64,000 bases of DNA from Rhodoferax sp. Lineage in GTDB: Bacteria > Pseudomonadota > Gammaproteobacteria > Burkholderiales > Burkholderiaceae_C. Positions 47,520 through 56,200 of the stretch are shown here, piece by piece. The stretch spans positions 248,001-312,000 of the forward strand of contig NZ_JAUYQD010000044.1 in the NCBI RefSeq assembly GCF_030697375.1. Reading direction: 5' to 3'. The position numbers and the translations under genes were made by a program. The notes under the pieces are model-generated. The model was not told the DNA's origin. It ran no database searches and worked only from the letters and a program-made list of their open reading frames with translations. The stretch's first letter is position 1; each line of letters begins with the position of its first letter.

Positions 47520-48217
47520 TCGCGGGCTTTGGCCAGCGCCAGGGAGTAACCCGCGTTGCGCAGGGTTTTGATGCAGTCCAGCGGCTCCAGCTTTTTGCGC
47601 AAGCGGCTCACCACAATGTCCACCGCCCGGGTGTACAGCTCGGCCTCATGGCCGCGCAGTTGGTTGAGGATGTCGTCACGGCTGAAGACCTTGCCCGGCT
47701 CGCGCGCCAGCAGGTGCAGCAGGTCGAACTCGGTGCTGGTCAGCTCCAGCGTTTCACCCAGGCACTGCACGCTGCGGGTGCTGGGGTCAAGCACCAGGCC
47801 ACCGTCAAACACCAGGCGCGCGGTGGTGTTGGGCGCGGGTGTGGCAGGCGGCGCGGCCACGCGGCGGCGCAACACGGTTTGCAGCCGGGCCACCAGTTCA
47901 CGCGGCTCGAAGGGTTTGGGCACGTAGTCGTCGGCGCCCAGCTCCAGCCCCACCACGCGGTCCATCACGTCACCGCGAGCGGTGAGCATGATGAGGGGGA
48001 TGTCGCTCTCTTTGCGGATGGTGCGGCACAGCTCAAAGCCGTCCATCTCGGGCAGCATCACGTCCAAAATGGCGGCGTCCAGCCCGCCCTGGCGCAGCCG
48101 CGCCAGACCGGTGCTGGGGCGCAGGGCGCATTCCAGCGCCATGTCAAAACGCTGAAAATAGGCGGTTAAAGGGGCGCCCAGTTGCGCGTCGTCGTCGATC
48201 AGCAGGATGCGGTGCAT
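47516..48217 (-). CDS. OmpR-family response regulator
   Basis: 233 residues. Receiver with IDDD, D52 in AILDVMLPEMDG, MLTARG and VPKPFEP; C-terminal winged helix (LTSTEFDLLHLLAREPGKVF, RAVDIVVSRLRKKL). Start is the ATG of MHRILLIDDD; it overlaps the small Spy-like gene by 19 bp. Confidence 0.96.
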   Translation of the reverse strand: MHRILLIDDDAQLGAPLTAYFQRFDMALECALRPSTGLARLRQGGLDAAILDVMLPEMDGFELCRTIRKESDIPLIMLTARGDVMDRVVGLELGADDYVPKPFEPRELVARLQTVLRRRVAAPPATPAPNTTARLVFDGGLVLDPSTRSVQCLGETLELTSTEFDLLHLLAREPGKVFSRDDILNQLRGHEAELYTRAVDIVVSRLRKKLEPLDCIKTLRNAGYSLALAKARE

Positions 48218-48504
48218 GCGGCATTGTCCCACCGGCGGTGGTGGCGGGCGATGAGCCTGCGCACCCGCTGCTGCTGGACCTGGGGCAGGCGGTCAAACTG
48301 GTCGGCCGCGTCCATCACCGTCTTGAACACCATGCCCCCGCCCAGTGCGGGGTCCGCCAGCAAGCTCTGGGCATGCACCCGGTCAAACCGGGGCCCCCAC
48401 ACCAGCGCCAGCAACTCGGCATGGGGTTCACTGTGCGCCGCCAGCATGGCTTGGCCGTAGCGGCGCGCGGGCTCAAGCAGCGCGTTCAGTGCACTCGTGG
48501 CCAC
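48199..48504 (-). CDS. Short Spy/CpxP-like protein without signal peptide
   Basis: About 101 residues from a GTG start 6 nt after the stop of the Spy-like gene. Its segment LPQVQQQRVRRLIARHHRRW parallels LTPAQQQKVRDYMEGRGRWF of the neighbour, and the preceding helices align too. It has no signal peptide or lipobox, so it is either cytoplasmic or a decayed paralogue. Translation is probably coupled on both sides. Confidence 0.65.
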   Translation of the reverse strand: MATSALNALLEPARRYGQAMLAAHSEPHAELLALVWGPRFDRVHAQSLLADPALGGGMVFKTVMDAADQFDRLPQVQQQRVRRLIARHHRRWDNAACTASC

Positions 48505-48510
48505 AGCGCT

Positions 48511-48993
48511 CTACCCGCGGTGAAACCAGCGGCCACGACCTTCCATGTAGTCGCGCACCTTTTGCTGCTGCGCGGGGGTCAGGTGGTCGTAGAAATCCGC
48601 CAGGGCAGCCAGCACTTCCGGGCTCTTGCTTTGCAGCGCCGTGGTCTTGTCGGTGATGAGCGCCTGCGCACGCGCGGTGTCAAACTTGTCACCCGCCACC
48701 AGGGCCTTCACCTCGGCACGCGGGTCTTTGGTCTGGCCGACCAAGGCGGTGCGCTGCGCGTACAGCGTGTCGCCCAGGGTCGCCAGCCGTTTCTTCTGGT
48801 CTTCGTTCAGGTCCAGCTTGCCGGCGACCCGGTCGACGATTTTGGTGCGCTTCTCGGCGTATTCCTCGGCGCTGAGCTGTGCACCGAATTCATGGTGGCG
48901 CTGACCGCAGGCGGTGAGGCCCCCCAGCACAATGGTTGCGCCCAACAAGCCAAGCACCGTGCGTTTGAAGTTGCGTTTAAAGAAGTGTTTCAT
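48511..48993 (-). CDS. Spy/CpxP-family periplasmic protein (lipoprotein)
   Basis: 160 residues. Signal with lipobox LTAC (LLGATIVLGGLTAC) then a helical, charged mature domain with two LT/LNxxQ-type motifs (DLNEDQKKRLATLGD, HLTPAQQQKVRDYM), the LTxxQ signature of Spy/CpxP chaperones. In Enterobacteria such proteins bind unfolded periplasmic proteins and damp the Cpx kinase. First gene of a four-gene operon with two-component genes. Confidence 0.85.
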   Translation of the reverse strand: MKHFFKRNFKRTVLGLLGATIVLGGLTACGQRHHEFGAQLSAEEYAEKRTKIVDRVAGKLDLNEDQKKRLATLGDTLYAQRTALVGQTKDPRAEVKALVAGDKFDTARAQALITDKTTALQSKSPEVLAALADFYDHLTPAQQQKVRDYMEGRGRWFHRG

Positions 48994-49209
48994 GGTGGCC
49001 TTTCGAACCCGTGAGGGTGTGTTGAACATGAGCGCCATGGTGCGCCGGGCACGTTGATACCGGGTGTCAGGGCGGTTTCGGTTTGTTTCGTTATGTTTCA
49101 GTGGACGGACTTGCTGCATGTCCCTTGCCCCATGGCTTGCGGCAACGCAAAGACAGCGGCCCGTTGCGCCGTTCAATGGAGCCCTGTGAACCACCCCTTC
49201 GGACGAACC

Positions 49210-49869
49210 ATGAAAACGACTACCTCACGAATCCGCTCCCGCGTTTTGGGTCTGGGCGCCATCGCCCTTCTGGCCAGCAGTTGCGCCGACATGACGGATG
49301 CTCAGCGCAGTGCCGCCATTGGTGGCGGCTTGGGTGCCGTGGCAGGCGCCGCCATCGGCGACACCAAGGGTGCGGTGGTGGGGGCCGGTGTGGGTGCGCT
49401 GGGTGGCTACATCTGGTCCACCGAAATGGCCAAGAAGAAAGCGGCCATGGAGCAGGCCACGGCAGGCACCGGCGTGGATGTGACGCGCACCGCCGACAAC
49501 CAGCTCAAGCTGAATATCCCCAACGACATTTCCTTCGACACCAACCAAACCCGCATCAAACCCAGGCTGCAGCCGATCCTGGACCAGTTTGCGCAAGGCT
49601 TGAGTTCCCAGCCCAACACCGAAATCCGTATCGTCGGGCACAGCGACAGCACGGGCACGGATGCCATCAACGATCCCTTGTCGGTGAACCGTGCCGCCAG
49701 CACACGCAGCTACCTGGTTGCACGCGGCGTTGATGCCCACCGCATCCTGATCGATGGCCGGGGTTCACACGCGCCCATTGCGGACAACAGCACCGACGCT
49801 GGGCGCGCTAAAAACCGCCGTATCGAGATTTTTCTGGCCGAGCGGGGGCTTGCCCAAGTCACCCGCTAG
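49210..49869 (+). CDS. OmpA-family lipoprotein with glycine-zipper
   Basis: 219 residues. Signal with lipobox-like LASSC, a glycine-zipper segment (AIGGGLGAVAGAAIGD ... VGAGVGALGGYIW), and a C-terminal OmpA peptidoglycan-binding domain (ISFDTNQTRIKP, IVGHSDSTGTDAIND, LSVNRAASTRSYL, GRAKNRRIEIFL). Anchors the outer membrane to peptidoglycan. Ends 4 bp inside the convergent hipA stop. Confidence 0.92.
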   Translation: MKTTTSRIRSRVLGLGAIALLASSCADMTDAQRSAAIGGGLGAVAGAAIGDTKGAVVGAGVGALGGYIWSTEMAKKKAAMEQATAGTGVDVTRTADNQLKLNIPNDISFDTNQTRIKPRLQPILDQFAQGLSSQPNTEIRIVGHSDSTGTDAINDPLSVNRAASTRSYLVARGVDAHRILIDGRGSHAPIADNSTDAGRAKNRRIEIFLAERGLAQVTR

Positions 49870-51125
49870 CAGAACGCTCTGCGCTGGGATTTCAAAGCGT
49901 CCCGGTCGATGCTGGCGCTCAACTGCGCCATGTCCGCTGGGCACACGCCATGCTGCGCGAAATGGCGAGGCCACTGCTCCACCGCGCGGGCAACCTCCTG
50001 AATAAGTGCCAAGGCGCGCGGCCGTTTCAAGCCGAACTCGCTGAGTTCCGACAGTGCATTCTCCAACGTCGATTCGGCCCCCTTGGCCCCCACGGACAAG
50101 GACTGGTAACCAAGGTTTTGCAGGGTGGGAACCACGTCAAACGCCGGGGCCAGCGCGTAGTAACCGTCAAAGTCCAGGCGCAGGCAATGGTTGCGCTCGT
50201 GGTCGTCGGTGTTGTCCATGAGGATGTTGAACACCATGCGTTTGAACAGCTCTTCCCGCATCGCCTGTTGGCGGTCGGGGTGGCCCAGGCGCAGCAAAAT
50301 GGTGGCCAGTGCGCCGTAGCTCTCGCGCAGGCCCGCTGCCGCCAGGACTGTTTTGGCGGACAGGCAATGCAGCCGATACGCGCCCGCCCGGTCAAAACGC
50401 TGGATCGTCAAGGCGTGGCGCGGCTTGCCATGGCGCTGTGGCAGCGCCAGCACGCCGGTGGATGCCACGGCGATGCCCGCAGTCGCGGCCAAGGTCATGG
50501 TTGCGTGCTCAAGGAGCGGCGTATCCACAGGGTCATCCAGCTCGCTGAACTTGATCACGCAGGGGCCATCGTCCGTTTGCAACAGCGCTTTGGGGTGCGC
50601 ACCGCCCAGGGTTACCCCGGGCTGCACCAGCCGCGCCATCTCCGGCGTGACGGGGGCTTGCGACTGCACATCCTCAATCGCCCGGTTCAAAGCGCCAAGG
50701 TCGCTCAGTTGCGCATAAGGCCCCAGGTAGCGGGGGATGTAGTGCTCGGCGGACACCGAAATGCCGAGCGCTCCGAAGCGATCATCACCCGCGAACAGCA
50801 GCATTTCCAGGATTGACAACCGGGCGGGACGGTCAATGTGGCGAATGATGCGCTCCCCCCATCGGTCGGGCCGCGCATCGTCGATCGCGCCGGGCGCGCT
50901 GCCGCGCTGTCCTGCGCTGAACTCCTGGCCTTGAACGATAGGCAAATCCTCACTCAAGGGGAAATTCCACCATGGCGGGGCATAGGCAAAGGTTGCGCAG
51001 TCACTCACCAGCGCTGAAAGTTTTACCTCACCGACCAGTGTGGGATTGGATGGGTCCACGAGGGCCCAAACATACAGCTGGTCCTGCGGCACGTAGGTGC
51101 GGGGGTTTACGCCATGGGCGGTCAT
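49866..51125 (-). CDS. hipA: HipA-family serine/threonine kinase toxin
   Basis: 419 residues. HipA-like kinase: P-loop region GGAHPKALLQ, K in CVIKF, catalytic FNILMDNTDDHERNH and Mg-binding ALAPAFDVVP. HipA of E. coli phosphorylates glutamyl-tRNA synthetase and causes growth arrest; the target here is unknown. The start overlaps the antitoxin stop by 4 bp. Confidence 0.9.
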   Translation of the reverse strand: MTAHGVNPRTYVPQDQLYVWALVDPSNPTLVGEVKLSALVSDCATFAYAPPWWNFPLSEDLPIVQGQEFSAGQRGSAPGAIDDARPDRWGERIIRHIDRPARLSILEMLLFAGDDRFGALGISVSAEHYIPRYLGPYAQLSDLGALNRAIEDVQSQAPVTPEMARLVQPGVTLGGAHPKALLQTDDGPCVIKFSELDDPVDTPLLEHATMTLAATAGIAVASTGVLALPQRHGKPRHALTIQRFDRAGAYRLHCLSAKTVLAAAGLRESYGALATILLRLGHPDRQQAMREELFKRMVFNILMDNTDDHERNHCLRLDFDGYYALAPAFDVVPTLQNLGYQSLSVGAKGAESTLENALSELSEFGLKRPRALALIQEVARAVEQWPRHFAQHGVCPADMAQLSASIDRDALKSQRRAFC

Positions 51126-51592
51126 TGGGGTTTGGGCTCCGCTTTTGACAACAGCGCGGCCAAGCCCGCCACGGTCTGTGCATTGCTGGCCAGTCCCTGG
51201 GCCGGGCTGATTCCGGGTTCCGCTACCCGCTTGGCGGCCGTGTGGCCCTCGGGCTTGGGTGGAAAAGCTGGCGCACGCGCTACACGGCGAGAACGGGCTT
51301 TCTTCACTTCACGTTCCAGCGAAGCCTGGTCGTTTTGCGGGGCAATAAGGTCCGCCAACCCACAGGCCTGGTTGATCAACCACATGCACATCACGTAGGA
51401 CGCCATGGCGACGGAGGGGTCGCCCCGCTCAATGCGGGCCATGGTGGGCTGCGATACCCCCAGCCTCTTAGCCCACTGAGCCTGCGTCTCCTGGCGCCGT
51501 TTGCGTGCGGTGACGATGTTGTGCGCAAGCAGTTCAATCTGTTGGATGACCGCTTGGGGGTAATCCGCGGGGTGGGTGTTTTGCTTTGGCAT
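51122..51592 (-). CDS. hipB: HipB-like XRE-family antitoxin/repressor
   Basis: 156 residues. N-terminal XRE helix-turn-helix (RRQETQAQWAKRLGVSQPTM, ARIERGDPSVAMASYV) and a long basic, proline-rich C-terminal tail not found in E. coli HipB. A 10-bp inverted repeat covers its start. No Shine-Dalgarno sequence; the promoter geometry suggests a leaderless mRNA. Confidence 0.88.
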   Translation of the reverse strand: MPKQNTHPADYPQAVIQQIELLAHNIVTARKRRQETQAQWAKRLGVSQPTMARIERGDPSVAMASYVMCMWLINQACGLADLIAPQNDQASLEREVKKARSRRVARAPAFPPKPEGHTAAKRVAEPGISPAQGLASNAQTVAGLAALLSKAEPKPQ

Positions 51593-51636
51593 TCATAGAT
51601 GTTAGCAAAAATCAGTTTTTTAGCAAATCTATGAAT
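51591..51636 (-). promoter_or_regulatory. hipBA promoter and operator
   Basis: ATTCATAGAT (51591-51600) and ATCTATGAAT (51627-51636) are perfect inverted repeats. Between them, on the minus strand, TTTGCT (51627-51622), 17 bp, TAACAT (51604-51599) forms a plausible promoter. The -10 box is 6 nt from the hipB ATG, so transcripts would start at or next to the codon. Confidence 0.7.
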
Positions 51637-51713
51637 ATATATTCACTGCATTAGGCGACAACTTGACTAGAAAATTCTGGGCGTGGACACGGCAATGGCG
51701 CTCTGCCCACAGT

Positions 51714-51771
51714 GTTTTGCTATAAATTTAGGAGCTGCCTTCGCACATTCCACGGGGGCTTAGCGCCTATT
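51714..51771 (-). repeat. ~57-bp dispersed repeat, copy G (intergenic)
   Basis: TTTTGCTATAAATTTAGGAG, CTGCCTTCGCACATTCCACG and GGGGCTTAGCGCCTATTGG follow the inverse consensus. It lies between hipB and brnA. Confidence 0.85.
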
Positions 51772-51801
51772 GGATGCTATGGACCCGCGACAGGCAATTG
51801 G

Positions 51802-52026
51802 CTAAACAGATTGAGGCCAATTGATTTGCACTTTTCGGCTGTTGGCAAGACAGTCGCGCAGGTACAAGTTAATGAGACTCTGGTACGGAACGCCCGACTC
51901 CTCGGCCATTCCCTTGAAATAGTCCACAACATCTTCTGACAACCGCATGGTGACGGGCTTCTTCAGCTTGGATGCGTAGGGGTTCTTGCGGGACTTCAGT
52001 TTGGAGAGGTCGTATTCAGCTTTCAT
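51802..52026 (-). CDS. brnA: BrnA-type ribbon-helix-helix antitoxin
   Basis: 74 residues. Starts MKAEYDLSKLKSRKNPYA and ends in a CopG/BrnA-like ribbon-helix-helix (VTMRLSEDVVDYFKGMAEES, GVPYQSLINLYLRDCL). Its ATG overlaps the stop of a truncated brnT by ATGA, the usual brnTA linkage. Confidence 0.88.
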   Translation of the reverse strand: MKAEYDLSKLKSRKNPYASKLKKPVTMRLSEDVVDYFKGMAEESGVPYQSLINLYLRDCLANSRKVQINWPQSV

Positions 52027-52199
52027 GTGTTGCCACCTCGATAGAACGCGCTTTCGCGCTTGGTTGCTTTGCGGGCCGAGATGATCCGAATAACGGCACC
52101 ATGCTTCCGCTCCGGTGCAGCGGCGAGAGATACTTCCAGAGAGTTGACGCGTCGGAACCGAGCTTGTCCCGCAACCGGTCCAGATCGTGGTTCACTTCG
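52023..52199 (-). pseudogene. brnT: Truncated brnT toxin
   Basis: The last ~28 codons read RKHGAVIRIISARKATKRES then AFYRGGNT, the conserved BrnT C-terminus. The upstream half of the frame (about 33 codons) is not BrnT-like, has no good start codon and lacks the N-terminal catalytic portion. It ends with TGA overlapping brnA. Confidence 0.8.
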
Positions 52200-52229
52200 C
52201 TATCACGATTTAACCTTATTCGCTAGCAA

Positions 52230-53087
52230 TCATTGGCGCGAAAAAGAGAAGTGGCATCGTTGCTGAAGCTCACCATCATGCTGAGCTATCGCAGAAAGAC
52301 TTGCAAAGACAGCGACACTTTTGTTTAAGTAAGAGGCCGCATCTTCGATTCGCCCGAGAGAACAAAGAATCTTTGTGGCATTCAAAACGACTTTATGCTG
52401 TAGCGTTACATCAATGGGACGAAGAAGTATTGATGTACTGACGCTTTTGAGCGCCGCTTCAGGACTACCCACTCTCATCTCGGTGTAAGCCTTGAAATTC
52501 CAGGCCTCAGCGTCAGAAGGATTCAAGAGCGTTGCCGTTTCAAAGTGCTGCAAAGCCTGATCAAATTTGCCGACCTTCACAAATTGCATGCCACTGGCTT
52601 TATAGGTATCCGAAGACGGCGCGGCGTATGCACCAGACGCCTCTGCAGCCCGTGGGGCGCTCTCCCGGATTTGCGCAATTTTTAGCAAGACGTCTTGGAT
52701 ATCACTCGGCGAAAAGACTGCCCGAGCCAATATATCGGCCTGCTTGCGTGCCTCTTCGGACGACGACGAAATGAGGGCAAAGTTAGTCTGAATGAAAGCA
52801 GCCTTCATCGACTCGCGATTGCGGGCCGAATCGCTCTTTTTTAAGAAAAACTCGTCTTCCTTTTGGCGAAGTTCAGTGGTCTTGGCATCAACATCGAAGG
52901 CCATTCGATCTTCCACTGCTTTGGTGTTTGTTGCATATGTGGCCCAGGCAATGGCTGCGAGCGCTGCCGGCAGGGCAATTTTTGCCAGTAAATCAATGTA
53001 GAAGCTTCGTCTGGCCAGTGCGAGCTTCTCGATCTCAATGGCGAGTTTGCGTTCTTCAAGAGACGGCACAAGTGCAGGAGTGTTCAT
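52230..53087 (-). CDS. TPR-containing membrane-anchored protein of unknown function
   Basis: About 285 residues. A cytoplasmic N-terminus rich in E/K/L, one transmembrane helix (~34-52, LLAKIALPAALAAIAWATYA), a charged coiled coil (~55-110) and TPR-like repeats (~165-260: GMQFVKVGKFDQALQHFETA, NPSDAEAWNFKAYTEMRVGS). Codon choice is more AT-rich than in the neighbours, which fits recent acquisition. No catalytic motif. Confidence 0.7.
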   Translation of the reverse strand: MNTPALVPSLEERKLAIEIEKLALARRSFYIDLLAKIALPAALAAIAWATYATNTKAVEDRMAFDVDAKTTELRQKEDEFFLKKSDSARNRESMKAAFIQTNFALISSSSEEARKQADILARAVFSPSDIQDVLLKIAQIRESAPRAAEASGAYAAPSSDTYKASGMQFVKVGKFDQALQHFETATLLNPSDAEAWNFKAYTEMRVGSPEAALKSVSTSILLRPIDVTLQHKVVLNATKILCSLGRIEDAASYLNKSVAVFASLSAIAQHDGELQQRCHFSFSRQ

Positions 53088-53249
53088 GTAAGTTTCGTGT
53101 TTAACGACTACGTGATGTCTACAGTCGAATATTCGGAAACTCCAGTTTATTCGATGAGATATACCCGGATTCCGCCTTCCGGTACCGCCACCCCACCAAG
53201 CGGCAAGGCGCATGCCGCCGTGGTTTGAAGTCTTTGCGCCCATCCAAAT

Positions 53250-56200
53250 TCACCGCGCCAACACCCCCGCCAATGCCACCCCGGTGTGCGTGCCCAGCCG
53301 CACCACCGCCTCGGGTGTCGCCGCTGCCACCACCTGCCCACCACCATTGCCGCCGTCCGGCCCCAGATCGATCACCCAGTCGGCCTCGGCGATCACGTCC
53401 AGGTCGTGTTCGATGACCACCACGCTGTGGCCGCCGTTGACCAGGCGGTGCAGCACGTGGATGAGTTTTTCCACGTCGGCCATGTGCAGGCCGACCGTGG
53501 GTTCGTCCAGCACATACAGCGTATGCGGCACCTTTTGCCCGCGTTTGGTGATGTCGTCGCGCACCTTGGACAGCTCGGTGACCAGCTTGATGCGCTGCGC
53601 CTCGCCGCCGCTCAAGGTGGGCGAAGGCTGGCCCAGCGTGAGGTAACCCAGGCCCACGTCCTTGAGCAGTTGCAGCGGATGTGAAATGACCGGCATGGCG
53701 GCGAAGAAGTCGACCGCTTCGTCCACTTCCATTTGCAGCACATCGCCGATGTTTTTGCCGCGCCAGGTGACGGCCTGGGTTTCGGGGTTGAAGCGTGCGC
53801 CCTTGCAGGTTTCGCACAAGACCTTGACGTCGGGCAAGAAGCTCATGCCAATGGTGCGTATGCCCTGCCCTTCACAGCCCGGGCAACGGCCCTCGCCGGT
53901 GTTGAAGCTGAAGCGGTTGGCGGCGTAGCCACGCGCCTTGGCTTCCAGCGTGTCGGCAAAGAGTTTGCGGATGGTGTCCCAGAAACCGATGTAGGTGGCG
54001 GGGCAGGAGCGCGGGGTTTTGCCGATGGGGGTTTGGTCCACTTCCAGCACGCGGTCTATGGTTTCGAACCCGTCAATACCTTCGCAGCCGGTCCATTCGA
54101 TTTTTTCGCCGGCATCCAGTGCGTCGCGGCCGGCTTTGGTGCTGCGTTTTTGGACGGCGACTTGCACGTTGGTGAGCAGCACATCTCTTGCCAAGGTGGA
54201 TTTGCCGGAGCCACTGACACCGGTGATGGCGACCAGGCGCTTCAAGGGGACGTGGGTGGTGATGTTTTGCAGGTTGTGGAGATTGGCTGCTTTGACTGTG
54301 AGCCAGGTCAGGGGTGTTGCTGGGCTCGCAGCGGGAAGCCTTGGGGTGGGCTCCTCGTCGCGTAGCTCAATTTCGTCACCCACCCCAAGGCTTCCCGCTG
54401 CTGCGGCTGAGACCTTGGAGGCTGAGACATTGGACATGGAGCGATCTGCAAGTTCTGCGTATTCGGCCGCGACGCGCACACGTTCGCTGAATTCGGCATT
54501 GACGGCCACACTGGCAGCGGCGTTCGCCGCCGCGATGGCTGCCGCCTTGGCAGCTTTGCCTTTGGGAGTCTTAGACCCTTTCGCACCCACCAGACTCGCG
54601 GCCGGAGTCGGTGCGCCGGGCAACGATTTCGAGCTTGCGTATGAGGCGCCCGGCGTACCGGCTTCGGCCGCAGCGCGCGCAATAGCGTCACCCCCCGCAG
54701 CGAGCACCAAAGAAGCCTCATAAGACACCACATACCGCCGCACAGCCAGGGGATGCCGCATGGCATGCAGCAAATACCGCCCAGTCTGCGACTCGGAGGC
54801 TGCTTGCACATCGGCAATCGACCCCTGCGCCACCAGCCGCCCGCCGCGCTTGCCCGCGCTCGGCCCGATGTCGATGATGTGGTCGGCATGGCGGATGGTG
54901 TCCTCGTCGTGCTCCACCACCACCAGCGTATTGCCCTTGTCGCTCAGGCTCTGCAGCGCGCCCAGCAAAATTTTGTTGTCGCGTGCATGCAGGCCAATGG
55001 TGGGCTCGTCCAGCACATAACACACCCCCTGCAAATTGCTACCCAACTGGGCCGCCAGCCGGATGCGCTGCGCCTCGCCACCGCTGAGTGTGGGCGCGCC
55101 CCGGTCCAGCGTGAGGTAGCCCAGGCCCACCTCTTCCAGAAACTCCAGCCGGCTCCTGATCTCGGGAATCAGGTCGCGGGCAATGTCGCCTTCCCGTGTG
55201 CTCAGGCCCCCTACCAATTGCAGGGTTTGCACCCACTTGCGCACGTCCGTCACGCTCAGTCGCGCAATGTCGGTGATGCCCACGCCCGCAAACTGCACGG
55301 CGCGCGCCACGGCGTTCAGCCGCGTGCCCTGGCAGCCGGGGCACACCGCGTCCACCAGGTCTTCCACATCGGCCTCGGCAAAGGTCTGCTCGCGACCCTT
55401 GGTATCGTCGTCGCGCACCGAATCGTCAAACACCTTGCGCTGGTCTTTGGTCAGCGCCACCCCGGTGCCCACGCAATCGGGGCACCAGCCGTGTTTGCTG
55501 TTGTAGCTGAACAGCCGCGGGTCCAGCTCGGCATACGAGGTGGAACACACCGGGCAGGCGCGCTTGGTGGAAAACACCTGCACGCGGCCAATGCCCGCCG
55601 CCGGGGTGCCGGCCTGCATGGCTTCGCGCAGGCCGTTCAGCTCACTCATCACCTGCACCACGCCCTTGCCGTGCACCAGCGCCACGGCCAGGGCGGCCCG
55701 CAAAGCCGCCTCTTGCGCCGGGTTGACATCCAGACTAGCCACCGGCAGCTCGATGTTGTGCTCCTTGAAGCGGTCAATGCGCGGGAAGGCCGTGGTGGGC
55801 AAAAAGTTGCCATCCACGCGCAGGTGGGTGTAACCCCGTGGGCGCGCCCAATCAGCCAACTCGGTATAGACCCCCTTGCGCCCCGACACCAGCGGCGCCA
55901 GCAGCCCGATGTGCTGGCCGCGGAAGTTTTTCAGCAACTGCGCTGCAATGCTGTCCGCCGTTTGCGGCGCCACCGCCGTGCCGTCCTTCACGCAGTGCTG
56001 CGTGCCCAGCTTCACGTACAGCAGGCGCAAAAAATGCCAGACCTCGGTGGTGGTGCCCACGGTGGACTTGCGCCCGCCACGCGAGAGCCGCTGCTCAATG
56101 GCCACGGTGGGCGGAATGCCGTACACCGCATCCACCTCGGGCCGCCCTGCCGGCTGCACGATGGAGCGGGCGTAGGCGTTCAGGCTCTCCAGGTAACGGC

